From: Rhizobium pisi
Lineage (GTDB): Bacteria; Pseudomonadota; Alphaproteobacteria; Rhizobiales; Rhizobiaceae
Reading direction: 5' to 3'
Assembly (NCBI RefSeq): GCF_003938655.1
Contig: NZ_RJJT01000007.1
Coordinates: 238,026-302,025, forward strand
Length of the DNA: 64,000 nt
In this document: one piece after another, positions 18,571-26,273 of the stretch
How positions within the stretch are numbered: position 1 is the first letter of the stretch
Layout of the letters: each line of letters begins with the position of its first letter
Program-made: the position numbers and the translations under genes
The notes under the pieces: generated by a model
Seen by the model: only the letters and a program-made list of their open reading frames with translations
The model's database searches: none
What the model was told of the DNA's origin: nothing

Positions 18571-19203
18571 ATGTCTGTCGAGCTAGACGCAACCACCTAC
18601 GTTCACGCCAAACCGACAACCGCACACTCCTACATCCTGCCTACCGTATTCGACGTGCTGGGGAACCATCTGGATGGTTCTGCCCAAAATGACGTCTTTG
18701 ATTTGGGATGTGGTACCGGCGGAGCGGCGGCCGCCCTTGCAGAAAAGGGATATTCCGTCGTCGGGGTCGATCCTTCGAGTGATGGCATCAACAAGGCAAA
18801 AATCAATTATCCCGAACTGCCGCTGAACGTCGGTTCGGCCTATGACGATCTTTCCAAGGAATATGGCACGTTCGATGCCGTCATCAGCCTTGAGGTCGTC
18901 GAGCATGTCTATGATCCGAAGACGTTCACTTCGACGATGTACGATCTCGTCAAGCCGGGCGGCATCGCGGTGATGTCGACGCCTTATCATGGTTATCTGA
19001 AGAACCTCGCTTTGGCCGCCGTGGGAAAGATGGACGATCACTTCATGCCGTTGAGGGATCATGGACATATCAAGTTCTGGTCGAAAAGCACGTTGAGCAC
19101 GCTGCTGCTGGATACTGGTTTCGACAATATCCACTTTGAGTATGTCGGAAGGATTCCGGCTTTCGCCAAATCGATGATCGCCGTCGCTCAGAAGCCCGCA
19201 TAA
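18571..19203 (+). CDS. SAM-dependent methyltransferase (class I, UbiG-like)
   Basis: 210 residues from MSVELDATTYVHAKPTTAHS, with a strong AAGGAGAG. Motif I is FDLGCGTGGAAAALAEKGY, the acidic residue ending strand beta 2 is in VVGVDPSS, and AVISLEVVEHVYDP and VKPGGIAVMSTPYHG are the later Rossmann motifs, as in UbiG/Coq3-type O-methyltransferases. The C-terminal FMPLRDHGHIKFWSKSTL is common in methyltransferases that act on sugars or lipids. The substrate is unknown. It has its own upstream region and a 222-base gap before the XRE gene, so membership of the YcaO/TfuA locus is uncertain. Confidence 0.82.
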   Translation: MSVELDATTYVHAKPTTAHSYILPTVFDVLGNHLDGSAQNDVFDLGCGTGGAAAALAEKGYSVVGVDPSSDGINKAKINYPELPLNVGSAYDDLSKEYGTFDAVISLEVVEHVYDPKTFTSTMYDLVKPGGIAVMSTPYHGYLKNLALAAVGKMDDHFMPLRDHGHIKFWSKSTLSTLLLDTGFDNIHFEYVGRIPAFAKSMIAVAQKPA

Positions 19204-19425
19204 AGGGCTTCTGAGCGTCCGCTGGTTTCGGGCGGCATCTCCCGCCCGCGGCTATGCTGCAGCCGGTATCCTTATCGAGCCGCACGCCTATAATAATCCA
19301 CAGGTTGTTTTTGCCGGGCGCAATGGCGAAAAAAATCGTTAAGAAATATTTACTTTTAGTTGCATTCTTGCTTAAACTCTCCATTATACAGCTGGGCGTG
19401 CTGATAAAGTGGGAGACTGACTCAT

Positions 19426-19851
19426 ATGAAGGCTAAATCGCCTAATTCGATTGACGTCTATGTTGGCAACCGTGTGAGAGTTCGACGCAAGACGCTCGGG
19501 ATGACCCAGCACGGTTTGGCCGAGCTTCTCGGGATCACCTTCCAGCAGATCCAGAAATATGAGAAGGGAACGAACCGCATCGGCGCCAGCCGGCTTCAGC
19601 GCATATCCGAGATTCTCCGCGTGCCCGTCGGCTTCTTCTTCGAAAATGGGGGGGGCGGACCGATCGAAGGCGAGACAAGCGAGTTGAACAAGTTTTTGTC
19701 CTCGAAAGAGGGGCTTGCGCTCAACAAGGCTTTCATTGCCATCGAGGATCCGAATATCAGGCAAAAACTGGTGGCCTTGGCCAAAAGCCTGGCTGTGACG
19801 GGATTGCCCGACCTCGACGCTGAATTGCAGGATACGGTCGCGAACGGTTGA
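19426..19851 (+). CDS. XRE-family regulator (PraR/PhrR-like)
   Basis: 141 residues. The helix-turn-helix spans about residues 10-65 (RVRVRRKTLGMTQHGLAELL, then FQQIQKYEKGTNRIGASRL), the pattern of the short rhizobial XRE regulators such as PraR, PhrR and SinR-like proteins. A glycine linker GGGG and an acidic helical tail follow. It probably binds DNA as a dimer and represses. A weak sigma-70-type pair (TTGCAT at 19,360 and ATTATA at 19,383, spacer 17) lies upstream. The stop is only 9 bases before the GTG of the SARP/TPR gene, so the two regulators are co-transcribed and head the YcaO/TfuA series. Confidence 0.8.
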   Translation: MKAKSPNSIDVYVGNRVRVRRKTLGMTQHGLAELLGITFQQIQKYEKGTNRIGASRLQRISEILRVPVGFFFENGGGGPIEGETSELNKFLSSKEGLALNKAFIAIEDPNIRQKLVALAKSLAVTGLPDLDAELQDTVANG

Positions 19852-19860
19852 GGACGGATT

Positions 19861-21708
19861 GTGCTTCATCTGCAGACATTCGGCGATCTGCGGTTGATCG
19901 AAACGAATGGCGACCCGGTTCGCTATCCGATCAAGGGCCTGTTGATGATGGCCCATCTCTATATTGGTGCGAGCCACGAACTCAGCCGTTATGAACTGGC
20001 GCAGTTCCTGTGGAGTGACGTCGAGCCCGAGCAGGCGCGGCTCAATCTGCGCAAACTGTTGTCCCGCATCCGCGAGATGGATGGCGCCCGCGCCGACATT
20101 CCCTTCGATTTCACGGCCACCTCCGTTCGGCTCAACAAGCAGGCGGTTTCCAGCGATCTCGATATCTTTAGCGCCGACGGTCCGCCGCTGGAGCGGCTGA
20201 ACGCGATTGCCGAACTGACCCAGCGCGGGTTCATCGGAAATATCAAACCGGCAACCAAGCCGATAGACGCGTGGATGAGGGCGCAGCGGGACGCCCAGGC
20301 GCTGCAATTGCGCCAGGCACTGCTGGACGCGTTGCCCGCTGTGCAAAGTCCCGGGGATGCACGCATTATTTCCACCACAGCCCTGCAGATCCTCGAACGG
20401 GATCCGAACGACGAGCAGGTCAGGGCTTTGTTGCACCAACTATCGGGTGGATCGTCGTTCAGCGAGAAGCTGCCGAACGGCGATGGCCGCACAAGGGTGG
20501 AGGTGAAGCCTTCCGAGGTCGACGGTCAGGCGCCTTCCGATATCGGCCGCGTATCGGCGATGCCGGTGATCCTGCCTCGTCTGGTGCTGCTTCCCCCGAC
20601 ATCGAAACATGCCGATGCGGGGCTTGCGCTGGCGAGCGCCCTGATCGAAGACGTGACGATCGAACTCTGCGCGCTTCGAAACATTTCCATCGTCGCGCCG
20701 CATACGGCAGGACAGATCCGTCGCGATTCCGAAAAGGCGGCCGTCGTCGCCCGGCACTCGATTTCCTATCTTCTGGATACGAGGCTCTCCGAAGAGGGAC
20801 TATTTGCCCAGCTGGTCTATTTCCCCAGCGACGAGATCATCTGGGCCAATCGCTTCGTGATGACGCCCGATATATTGCCGCGCCAGCGGCGGCTGATCGC
20901 GCAGCAACTGACCCTGGCGGTGGCAAGTGAACTCGCTGAAAACGAGGAAGAGCGGCTACGCTTCGAAGCCAATCCGCAGGCCTATCACGCCTATCTCGTC
21001 GGCTCGAGCCTGATGAGCAAATTGACCTTGCCGCATATCCGCCGGGCGAGGAAGGCGTTCAAACAGTCGCTGTCGCACAAGGCGGATTTCTCTCCTTCTT
21101 TTACGGGGCTCGCAAGGACCTTCACCAGCGAATGGCTGGTAACGGCGCAAGGCGATAATGAGCTGCTGCATCTGGCCGAGCAGAATGCGCTTCGCGCCAT
21201 CGAGCGGGACCCGTCATCGGCGGCGGGACATCGCGAACTCGGCGTCACCAAACTCTATCTCGGCGATGTCGATGCCAGCGTCGCGGCGCTGCATCTGGCC
21301 GAGGAGCTCAGCCCGCATTTTGCCGATGTCATCTACAGCCATGCCGATACGCTGGTGCATGCGTCGCGCCCCGGCGATGCGCTCGCCAAGATCACAAAGG
21401 CGATCGCGCTCAATCCAATCGCGCCTGACGCCTATCTCTGGTGTGCCGCGGGAGCGAGCTTCTTCCTGGAACAGTATGAGCAGGCCATCGCCTATGTCGA
21501 GGCGATGAAAGACAAAGCGCCGGCCCATCGCATTGCGGCGGCCAGTTGCGCAATGATCGGCGATCGAAAGCGGGCGCTATTCCATCGGCAACGCGCCGAG
21601 AGCATCAACCCGGTGTTCGACGTCGAGAAGTGGCTCGCCATCGTTCCCTTCAAGGAGCACTGGCAAAAAGAGCTTTATCGGGAGGGCCTGTTAAGGGCTG
21701 GTTTTTAA
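19861..21708 (+). CDS. SARP/BTAD-type regulator with TPR domain (GTG start)
   Basis: 615 residues. The N-terminus (LQTFGDLRLIETNGDPV, with ARLNLRKLLSRIRE near residue 60) matches the OmpR-like DNA-binding plus bacterial transcriptional activation domain layout of SARP/DnrI proteins, residues 1 to about 200. A middle domain (about 235-350) with VLLPPTSKHADAGLA and YLLDTRL resembles the TolB/FlgO-like segment seen in TPR regulators and adenylate cyclases. Tetratricopeptide repeats fill about 380-600. It is a probable transcriptional activator sensing a protein or ligand through the TPRs. It is followed after 20 bases by the 70-residue peptide gene, so it likely activates its own downstream YcaO/TfuA genes. 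Confidence 0.75.
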   Translation: MLHLQTFGDLRLIETNGDPVRYPIKGLLMMAHLYIGASHELSRYELAQFLWSDVEPEQARLNLRKLLSRIREMDGARADIPFDFTATSVRLNKQAVSSDLDIFSADGPPLERLNAIAELTQRGFIGNIKPATKPIDAWMRAQRDAQALQLRQALLDALPAVQSPGDARIISTTALQILERDPNDEQVRALLHQLSGGSSFSEKLPNGDGRTRVEVKPSEVDGQAPSDIGRVSAMPVILPRLVLLPPTSKHADAGLALASALIEDVTIELCALRNISIVAPHTAGQIRRDSEKAAVVARHSISYLLDTRLSEEGLFAQLVYFPSDEIIWANRFVMTPDILPRQRRLIAQQLTLAVASELAENEEERLRFEANPQAYHAYLVGSSLMSKLTLPHIRRARKAFKQSLSHKADFSPSFTGLARTFTSEWLVTAQGDNELLHLAEQNALRAIERDPSSAAGHRELGVTKLYLGDVDASVAALHLAEELSPHFADVIYSHADTLVHASRPGDALAKITKAIALNPIAPDAYLWCAAGASFFLEQYEQAIAYVEAMKDKAPAHRIAAASCAMIGDRKRALFHRQRAESINPVFDVEKWLAIVPFKEHWQKELYREGLLRAGF

Positions 21709-21728
21709 CAATCATTTAAGGGCATTAC

Positions 21729-21941
21729 ATGGCAAAGGCAGTCATTATAGGAATACCCGGCGAAACAGGTCTTTGGCTTGCCGATCTCGGTACGGGCACG
21801 GTCAAGCCGCTCAATCCAACGGGCGATCTGGCGACCGCGAACGACCTGCGCAAAGTCGGCGGCACGTTCGTGAAGGGGGTCGATCTCGCCGTCGCCGTTT
21901 CGTCGGCGCAGGTTGCCCTTTCCGGTCACGTCGACGGCTGA
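21729..21941 (+). CDS. 70-residue orphan peptide, candidate RiPP precursor
   Basis: A 70-residue protein without cysteine: MAKAVIIGIPGETGLWL at the start, a middle rich in Gly/Thr/Leu, and a hydrophobic C-terminal part DLAVAVSSAQ followed by the end GHVDG. An AAGGG lies about 8 bases before the ATG. It begins 20 bases after the SARP/TPR stop and ends 48 bases before the first ATG of the YcaO gene, in the same reading frame and separated by one TGA. YcaO-TfuA pairs elsewhere modify short peptides, so this is the obvious substrate candidate, but no leader/core boundary or known family can be named. Alternatively it is a partner protein or the N-terminal part of the YcaO protein. Confidence 0.6.
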   Translation: MAKAVIIGIPGETGLWLADLGTGTVKPLNPTGDLATANDLRKVGGTFVKGVDLAVAVSSAQVALSGHVDG

Positions 21942-21989
21942 GCCGCCGTTCTGACGCACCGGTCGCCCAACATATATTCCGACAGGATC

Positions 21990-23171
21990 ATGTCGCCGCG
22001 GGAAACCCTTTCCCGCGTCGAACCTTTTTTGGCCGGGTTCGGCATAACCCGGGTTGCGCGCCACACCGGGCTTGACGATATCGGGATCCCTGTCTGGTGC
22101 GCATATGCCCCGAATTCGCGGTCGATCGTGATTGCCCAGGGAAAGGGCCTGACCGATTTCGACGCCAGGGTATCGACAGTCATGGAAGCCCTCGAACGGG
22201 CGGTTGCCGGCGAACCCTCCGTCACGCTCATCCATGGTTCCGCATCCAGCCTGCAGGCGATGGGCTATGAGACCGACACAGTGAACTGCCTGACGGCTGT
22301 TCACAAAGCGGATCTCGGGCCGGACGAAGAGACGGAATGGGTTGCCGGCATCAATATTCTCACCGGCGATACGGTTCACATTCCCTTCGAGGCGGTGGTG
22401 CTCGACCGCACGCGCGACGCCCGATACTGGATGTCGTCGGATGGCCTGGCATCGGGAAACAATGTCGAGGAGGCGATCCTTCACGGCGTGCTGGAACGCA
22501 TCGAGCGCGACGCCCATGTGCTGTGGCAGGTGGGCGGGGAGAAGGATCGCTATGCCTGTTGTGTCGATCCCCGCGGTTTTGAGGACGCCGCGCTCACCGG
22601 GCTGATCGACAAGATCGAGGCATCGGGTCTGGCGCTGCGGCTCTTCGATATCACCAGCGATATCGGGATCCCGTGTTTCACCGCCATGCTGGGGCCTGGG
22701 GACCTCATTCCGAGCCGGCGGGATTCTGACGGCGGCAGAGATATCCGCCTGGTCGAGGTGACGGGCGGCACCGGAGCCCATCCATCTGCCCTCCGCGCCG
22801 CCATCCGGGCGGTGACGGAGGCTGTGCAATCCCGGCTGACCTATATCAGCGGCGCCAGGGACGATATTTCTCCGGCAACCTTTTCGAAATCCCTGCCGCC
22901 GCTGATGCGACGGGCCTTCGATGCGGTTGCCGCGCCTCCCGCGGCCGCCCTTTGCGGTGAGGGGGTGGCAGGGGATCTCTCGCTCCTATTGCAGCATGTG
23001 CTCGATGCCCTCAGAAACCGGCGGATCGCTTCGGTCATCGTCGTGCGCCTGAGTGAAGACACGCTTCCCTTCAGCGTCGTCAAGGTCGTCATTCCCGAAC
23101 TCGAAAATCCGGAGGGCGAACGAGCCCGGAGATTTGGAATGAGGGCGCTTGCGAGGGCGATCGGGTTTTGA
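21990..23171 (+). CDS. YcaO-domain ATP-dependent cyclodehydratase/thioamidase-like protein
   Basis: 393 residues from the first in-frame ATG. YcaO ATP-binding motifs are present in order: SxxxExxER (Ser62, Glu66, Glu69), ASGNNVEEAILHGVLERIERD (about residues 154-174), and ExxQxR (Glu277, Gln280, Arg282). YcaO enzymes activate peptide backbone amides with ATP to make azolines, or, together with TfuA, thioamides. The C-terminus lacks the PxPxP tail of azoline-forming YcaOs, which fits a TfuA-type reaction. The segment before the ATG reads THRSPNIYSDRI, which resembles the N-terminus of this family, so the true start may lie upstream in a region with only a CTG or the TGA of the preceding gene. 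Coupled to tfuA by TTGA. Confidence 0.85.
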   Translation: MSPRETLSRVEPFLAGFGITRVARHTGLDDIGIPVWCAYAPNSRSIVIAQGKGLTDFDARVSTVMEALERAVAGEPSVTLIHGSASSLQAMGYETDTVNCLTAVHKADLGPDEETEWVAGINILTGDTVHIPFEAVVLDRTRDARYWMSSDGLASGNNVEEAILHGVLERIERDAHVLWQVGGEKDRYACCVDPRGFEDAALTGLIDKIEASGLALRLFDITSDIGIPCFTAMLGPGDLIPSRRDSDGGRDIRLVEVTGGTGAHPSALRAAIRAVTEAVQSRLTYISGARDDISPATFSKSLPPLMRRAFDAVAAPPAAALCGEGVAGDLSLLLQHVLDALRNRRIASVIVVRLSEDTLPFSVVKVVIPELENPEGERARRFGMRALARAIGF

Positions 23172-23875
23172 AGATCGTTTTCGCAGGTCCCAGTCTTCCC
23201 GATGCGGCGTCGCTTGTCGGCGAGGGGATACGCGTACTGCCGCCTGCAACGCAAGGCGATGTGCTGGCTGCCGTCGCAGAGGGCGCCAACGTCATCGGCC
23301 TGATCGATGGCGGCTTCGAATATGCAGCACCCGTGTGGCACAAGGAAATTTTCCATGCCCTTTCGCTGGGCGTCGCGGTTCTGGGGGCGGCCAGCATGGG
23401 CGCGCTGCGCGCTGCCGAATGCCATCCGTTCGGGATGATCGGGATCGGCCGGATTTTTGATGACTATCGCACCGGCCGCTTGGTCGACGATGCTGCCGTC
23501 GCCCTCACGCACGCGCCGAGCGCGCTTGGCAGCAAGCCGCTGACGGTGCCGCTCGTCAACGTCAGCGCAACGCTCGATGCGATGGAGGGCAAGGGGTTGC
23601 TCGCACACGGCCAACGCGAGCAGATCGAACAGGCCGCAGGCGCGATATTCTTCAAGAAGCGGACGTGGCGGGTGATCGTCGAACGATGCGTCGGCATGGC
23701 CGAGCCGGACCGCCGATCGCTGCTTGCAGCACTTCTTGCGAATTCCATTGATCAAAAGCGCATCGATGCCCTGGAATTGCTGAAGGCCGTACAGGAAGCA
23801 GGCGACATGCGTGCCGATGTCGATCTGCCCTGGAAGCTTCACGAGACCTCGTTCCGGACGCGACCTGCGCTGTGA
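23168..23875 (+). CDS. TfuA-like protein (TTG start)
   Basis: 235 residues beginning at a TTG that overlaps the YcaO stop. It has the TfuA core: FAGPSLPDAASLV, GLIDGGFE, WHKEIFHALSLGVAVLGAAS and MGALRAAE. TfuA was first seen in trifolitoxin production in R. leguminosarum; in other systems it partners YcaO for thioamide formation, presumably supplying or handling the sulfur donor. Strict coupling to the YcaO gene supports a two-component enzyme. A hairpin with a T-run follows 8 bases after the stop, so the core operon ends here. Confidence 0.85.
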   Translation: MKIVFAGPSLPDAASLVGEGIRVLPPATQGDVLAAVAEGANVIGLIDGGFEYAAPVWHKEIFHALSLGVAVLGAASMGALRAAECHPFGMIGIGRIFDDYRTGRLVDDAAVALTHAPSALGSKPLTVPLVNVSATLDAMEGKGLLAHGQREQIEQAAGAIFFKKRTWRVIVERCVGMAEPDRRSLLAALLANSIDQKRIDALELLKAVQEAGDMRADVDLPWKLHETSFRTRPAL

Positions 23876-23882
23876 ACTGAAT

Positions 23883-23919
23883 GTGACAACCGTCACCAAG
23901 GGTTGTGTCACGCTTTTTT
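23883..23919 (+). terminator. Rho-independent terminator after the TfuA gene
   Basis: Arms GTGACAACC and GGTTGTGTCAC (one two-base bulge) enclose a 9-base loop and are followed by GC and six T. It marks the 3' end of the XRE-SARP-peptide-YcaO-TfuA transcript and separates it from the small gene at 23,978. Confidence 0.7.
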
Positions 23920-23977
23920 CACGGGCTCGCTCACGTTTACCCGCGTATCATGCCTTCAATTTGTTGGAGAAATGGGC

Positions 23978-24226
23978 ATGGGCGTGACATCGGCTGCCAG
24001 GATAACCACAGACCAAGGCGCGGAAGACGGTCTGGACGAACTCGTCGCACTTGCGCGGATGATCGCCTATGCGCGGCATGTCGCTCAGGATGTCAACCTG
24101 CAGTTCGCGACGCATTGCCTCGATCTTGCGCTCGAGGCGGTGAAGCAGGAAGTGGGGGAGGGCTTGACCAGCGAGATGGCCGAATTGAGCTCCCCAGTTC
24201 CGCAAATGAGCGTGAGAAGCCACTAG
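23978..24226 (+). CDS. Small helical protein, unknown function
   Basis: About 82 residues from MGVTSAARITTDQGAEDGLD, with TTGGAGAA 6-8 bases before the ATG (an ATG two codons earlier is also possible). The chain is predicted to be mostly helical, with a central LVALARMIAYARHVAQDVN and DLALEAVKQEV. No family is recognised. It lies just beyond the terminator of the YcaO/TfuA genes and is followed directly by a RIME-like palindrome. It could be an accessory protein of that locus or an unrelated conserved small protein. Confidence 0.5.
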   Translation: MGVTSAARITTDQGAEDGLDELVALARMIAYARHVAQDVNLQFATHCLDLALEAVKQEVGEGLTSEMAELSSPVPQMSVRSH

Positions 24227-24230
24227 ACGT

Positions 24231-24297
24231 CCGACAGGACGCATCACCACTTCAAATCCACACATGGCTCCGAAGATCTGAGATTTTCGGAGCCATG
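24231..24297. repeat. RIME-like double palindrome
   Basis: GACGTCCGACAGGACGC (imperfect palindrome) is followed by a perfect 12-base inverted repeat, CATGGCTCCGAA (24,263-24,274) and its complement (24,286-24,297). The two-palindrome layout and the GCGTCC/GGACGC core match the rhizobial element RIME1 and the element at 4,583-4,668. It lies directly after the small gene at 23,978-24,226 and may also end its transcript. Confidence 0.6.
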
Positions 24298-24675
24298 CGT
24301 GCGTTAGGGCCTAAGCAAGACATTACCGGCCGAACCGGCCTACGATCGAGCCGCCGGAACCATTGCCGGTAAATGGTTCATGCCGAGGGTGCTGAAAGCG
24401 GATCACATCGAATAAGGGAAGGGATCGACCGAGCAGCGAAGCCTGGCGTGGGCTTCTTCCTTGACGGCTTTTTCTTGCTGGCTGGTGGGGTAGGTTGGAG
24501 CAGCCCCGATTGATGAGGTCGTCGGGTGAGCGGTGCTCCATTCAGTTGCTATGCGGCATCCATCTTGCAAAGCAGCTTTGACGGTTTCGTCGGCTTTGCC
24601 TTTGTCTGGGAGGTAGTTGCGAAATCACCATCCGCGCGCCGTGGGCGTCGGCTGCTGTGCCGCCGATCAGGGGCC
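24298..24675. other. 378-base non-coding stretch
   Basis: Between the RIME-like element and the next minus-strand gene. GC content is normal, but open frames on both strands lack ribosome sites and family resemblance. A CCGGCCGAACCGGCC palindrome near 24,327 is the only visible structure. It may hold the promoter of nothing obvious, since both flanking genes point into it. Confidence 0.35.
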
Positions 24676-24882
24676 TCAGTGGGTCAAATTGCGCTTCTGG
24701 GCCAGCAGCAAAATGTAATCGTCGGCAATATCCGCGATCGCCATTGCGACTTCCGCCGGGTCGCATCCGTCGACTTTCGTGTTCGCAATGAACTGATAGA
24801 CCGCCTTCTCGATCTGCTTGCGGCAGATCATGACGCGCTCATCGTAACCAAATTCCGGGACATGCGATGCTAAATCACTCAT
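24676..24882 (-). CDS. Small conserved-type protein, unknown function
   Basis: 68 residues, MSDLASHVPEFGYDERV to the end AQKRNLTH, with a good AGGAG 8 bases before the ATG. It is acidic and helical (AEVAMAIADIADDYILLL). The ribosome site and codon use argue that it is real although it is short. No family or partner is recognised. It is transcribed out of the 1.4-kb gene-free region on its upstream side. Confidence 0.55.
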   Translation of the reverse strand: MSDLASHVPEFGYDERVMICRKQIEKAVYQFIANTKVDGCDPAEVAMAIADIADDYILLLAQKRNLTH

Positions 24883-26273
24883 CGGTCGGCTCCTCGCTAC
24901 TTATAGTGACCATGACACAAATTATAAGTTGAGCAAGCAAATGCTTTATGAAGGGTTAATTCGCAGGGCGAGTGCGACCATTTCGACACAGGTCGGAGCA
25001 TGCGGCGACTCCTTTCGGCGCCTTGAATCGGGACGGTGAGGATTCCGCAAAAATATCATCGGGTTGAAGTGAGAGAGCTGTCAAACAGGGCGGGCTGCAT
25101 CGGGCCTTTCGTTGAAATCTGTTGGCGCCGCATGCCGAGATTTAGTCGGTGCACCGGGCATTATCGTATGGATTGGTGGTGTCAGCTGATGTAAGCGTTT
25201 GATTTCAATATTTATTACAGACAGTCATATTTCCGGCGCCCTGCCAACCTGCATTAGCAATCCTTCCGCGTGGTGCCTCTCCAGGTTGGTTGAGAGAGCG
25301 GTGCGATGCTATCGTCAGTGATGCCGATCGGCCGCCGGTCTTTCGGAAAATCCGACATGAAAAGGAGCTTTTTCGGCCCTACGAGAAAAAATGAAGCCGC
25401 TCCTTCAAGCGGTGGAATTGAGGATTAATTAGGCTTAAAAACCGGGCAACCTAAGCAAATTTTATCAAAAGGCGAAATTAAAGATTTCGTATAGAGGTTG
25501 TATTTAAATCTCAATTATAAGATGGTGATAATTTAACAGATTGTTGATCTATGGATGTATTTCCGTCCTCGATTCCATGTATATTCACGAATGTGTACCC
25601 ATAAATAATATCGGCATGAGGACGGTGACTTCAGTCACAACGCCAGTTTTGATGTTTGGCTCTCTGATAAGTTGATTGCGTTTTCGAAATATTGAAGGCA
25701 GAAGGCGGTGCTTCCATCTTTACCTTCTACTGACGATGGCTTTTTTGATCGCTTCGATCCGAAGGAAATTCCTACGTCGAAGCGGCGATAGGGGACCGCA
25801 ATTGCAGGGATCTGTCTTCAAGCGCAATTTGGAGGACCCGCCGGGGTGGTTGACGGGTCCTCCAGTAGGAATGTCTGCACAGTGCCCATGTATGATTGCA
25901 GTTAAATTTCATATTGTCACATGTCATTATTGGGTTAATTAATTTTTATTGTGAGTAACCTGTGTATTTCCTATTTTTATGTCGTCGTCATAGTCAGTTT
26001 TCCATAAGAATCTTTGGATATTCATGATGATAATCATGGGCAGCAGCTCCGCGCTCGAATTTTCGTCCAGCGCGCTCTCTAAAATCAGGGTCTAGGGAAT
26101 TGCTCTTCTCGGGCGCGATCGTGCAGCCCTTTGCCATCGCCACATAGCTCGGAAATTGCTAGCTCCCGCGACTGCAATCGAAGCCGGTCATGGCGGCCAT
26201 GCGCTCTCTTCGAAGGTGTGATTTGCGTGATGGTTCGGAGCGCCCGCTTTTGCGCGAGCGCTCCGATCGCGCG
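24883..26273. other. 1.4-kb gene-poor, AT-rich region with a hairpin
   Basis: No convincing coding sequence was found. Base composition drops clearly from about 25,400 to 26,050. A perfect 10-base stem GGAGGACCCG (25,831-25,840) / CGGGTCCTCC (25,854-25,863) with a 13-base loop stands in the middle and has no T-run. The 88-codon frame over 25,676-25,942 starts at TTG without a ribosome site and ends in AT-rich sequence, so it is not accepted as a gene. The stretch could carry a small RNA, a decayed insertion or a long regulatory leader. Confidence 0.4.

Noticed and set aside
21705..22829. A minus-strand open frame opposite the peptide and YcaO genes
   Set aside because: YcaO ATP-binding motifs on the plus strand are unmistakable; the reverse frame is Arg/His-rich with no features.
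24323..24541. A 72-codon minus-strand frame near the RIME-like element
   Set aside because: No ribosome site and no resemblance to any protein; composition like spacer DNA.
25676..25942. An 88-codon frame in the AT-rich gap
   Set aside because: TTG start, no ribosome site, no recognisable sequence, and it spans the 25,831-25,863 hairpin.
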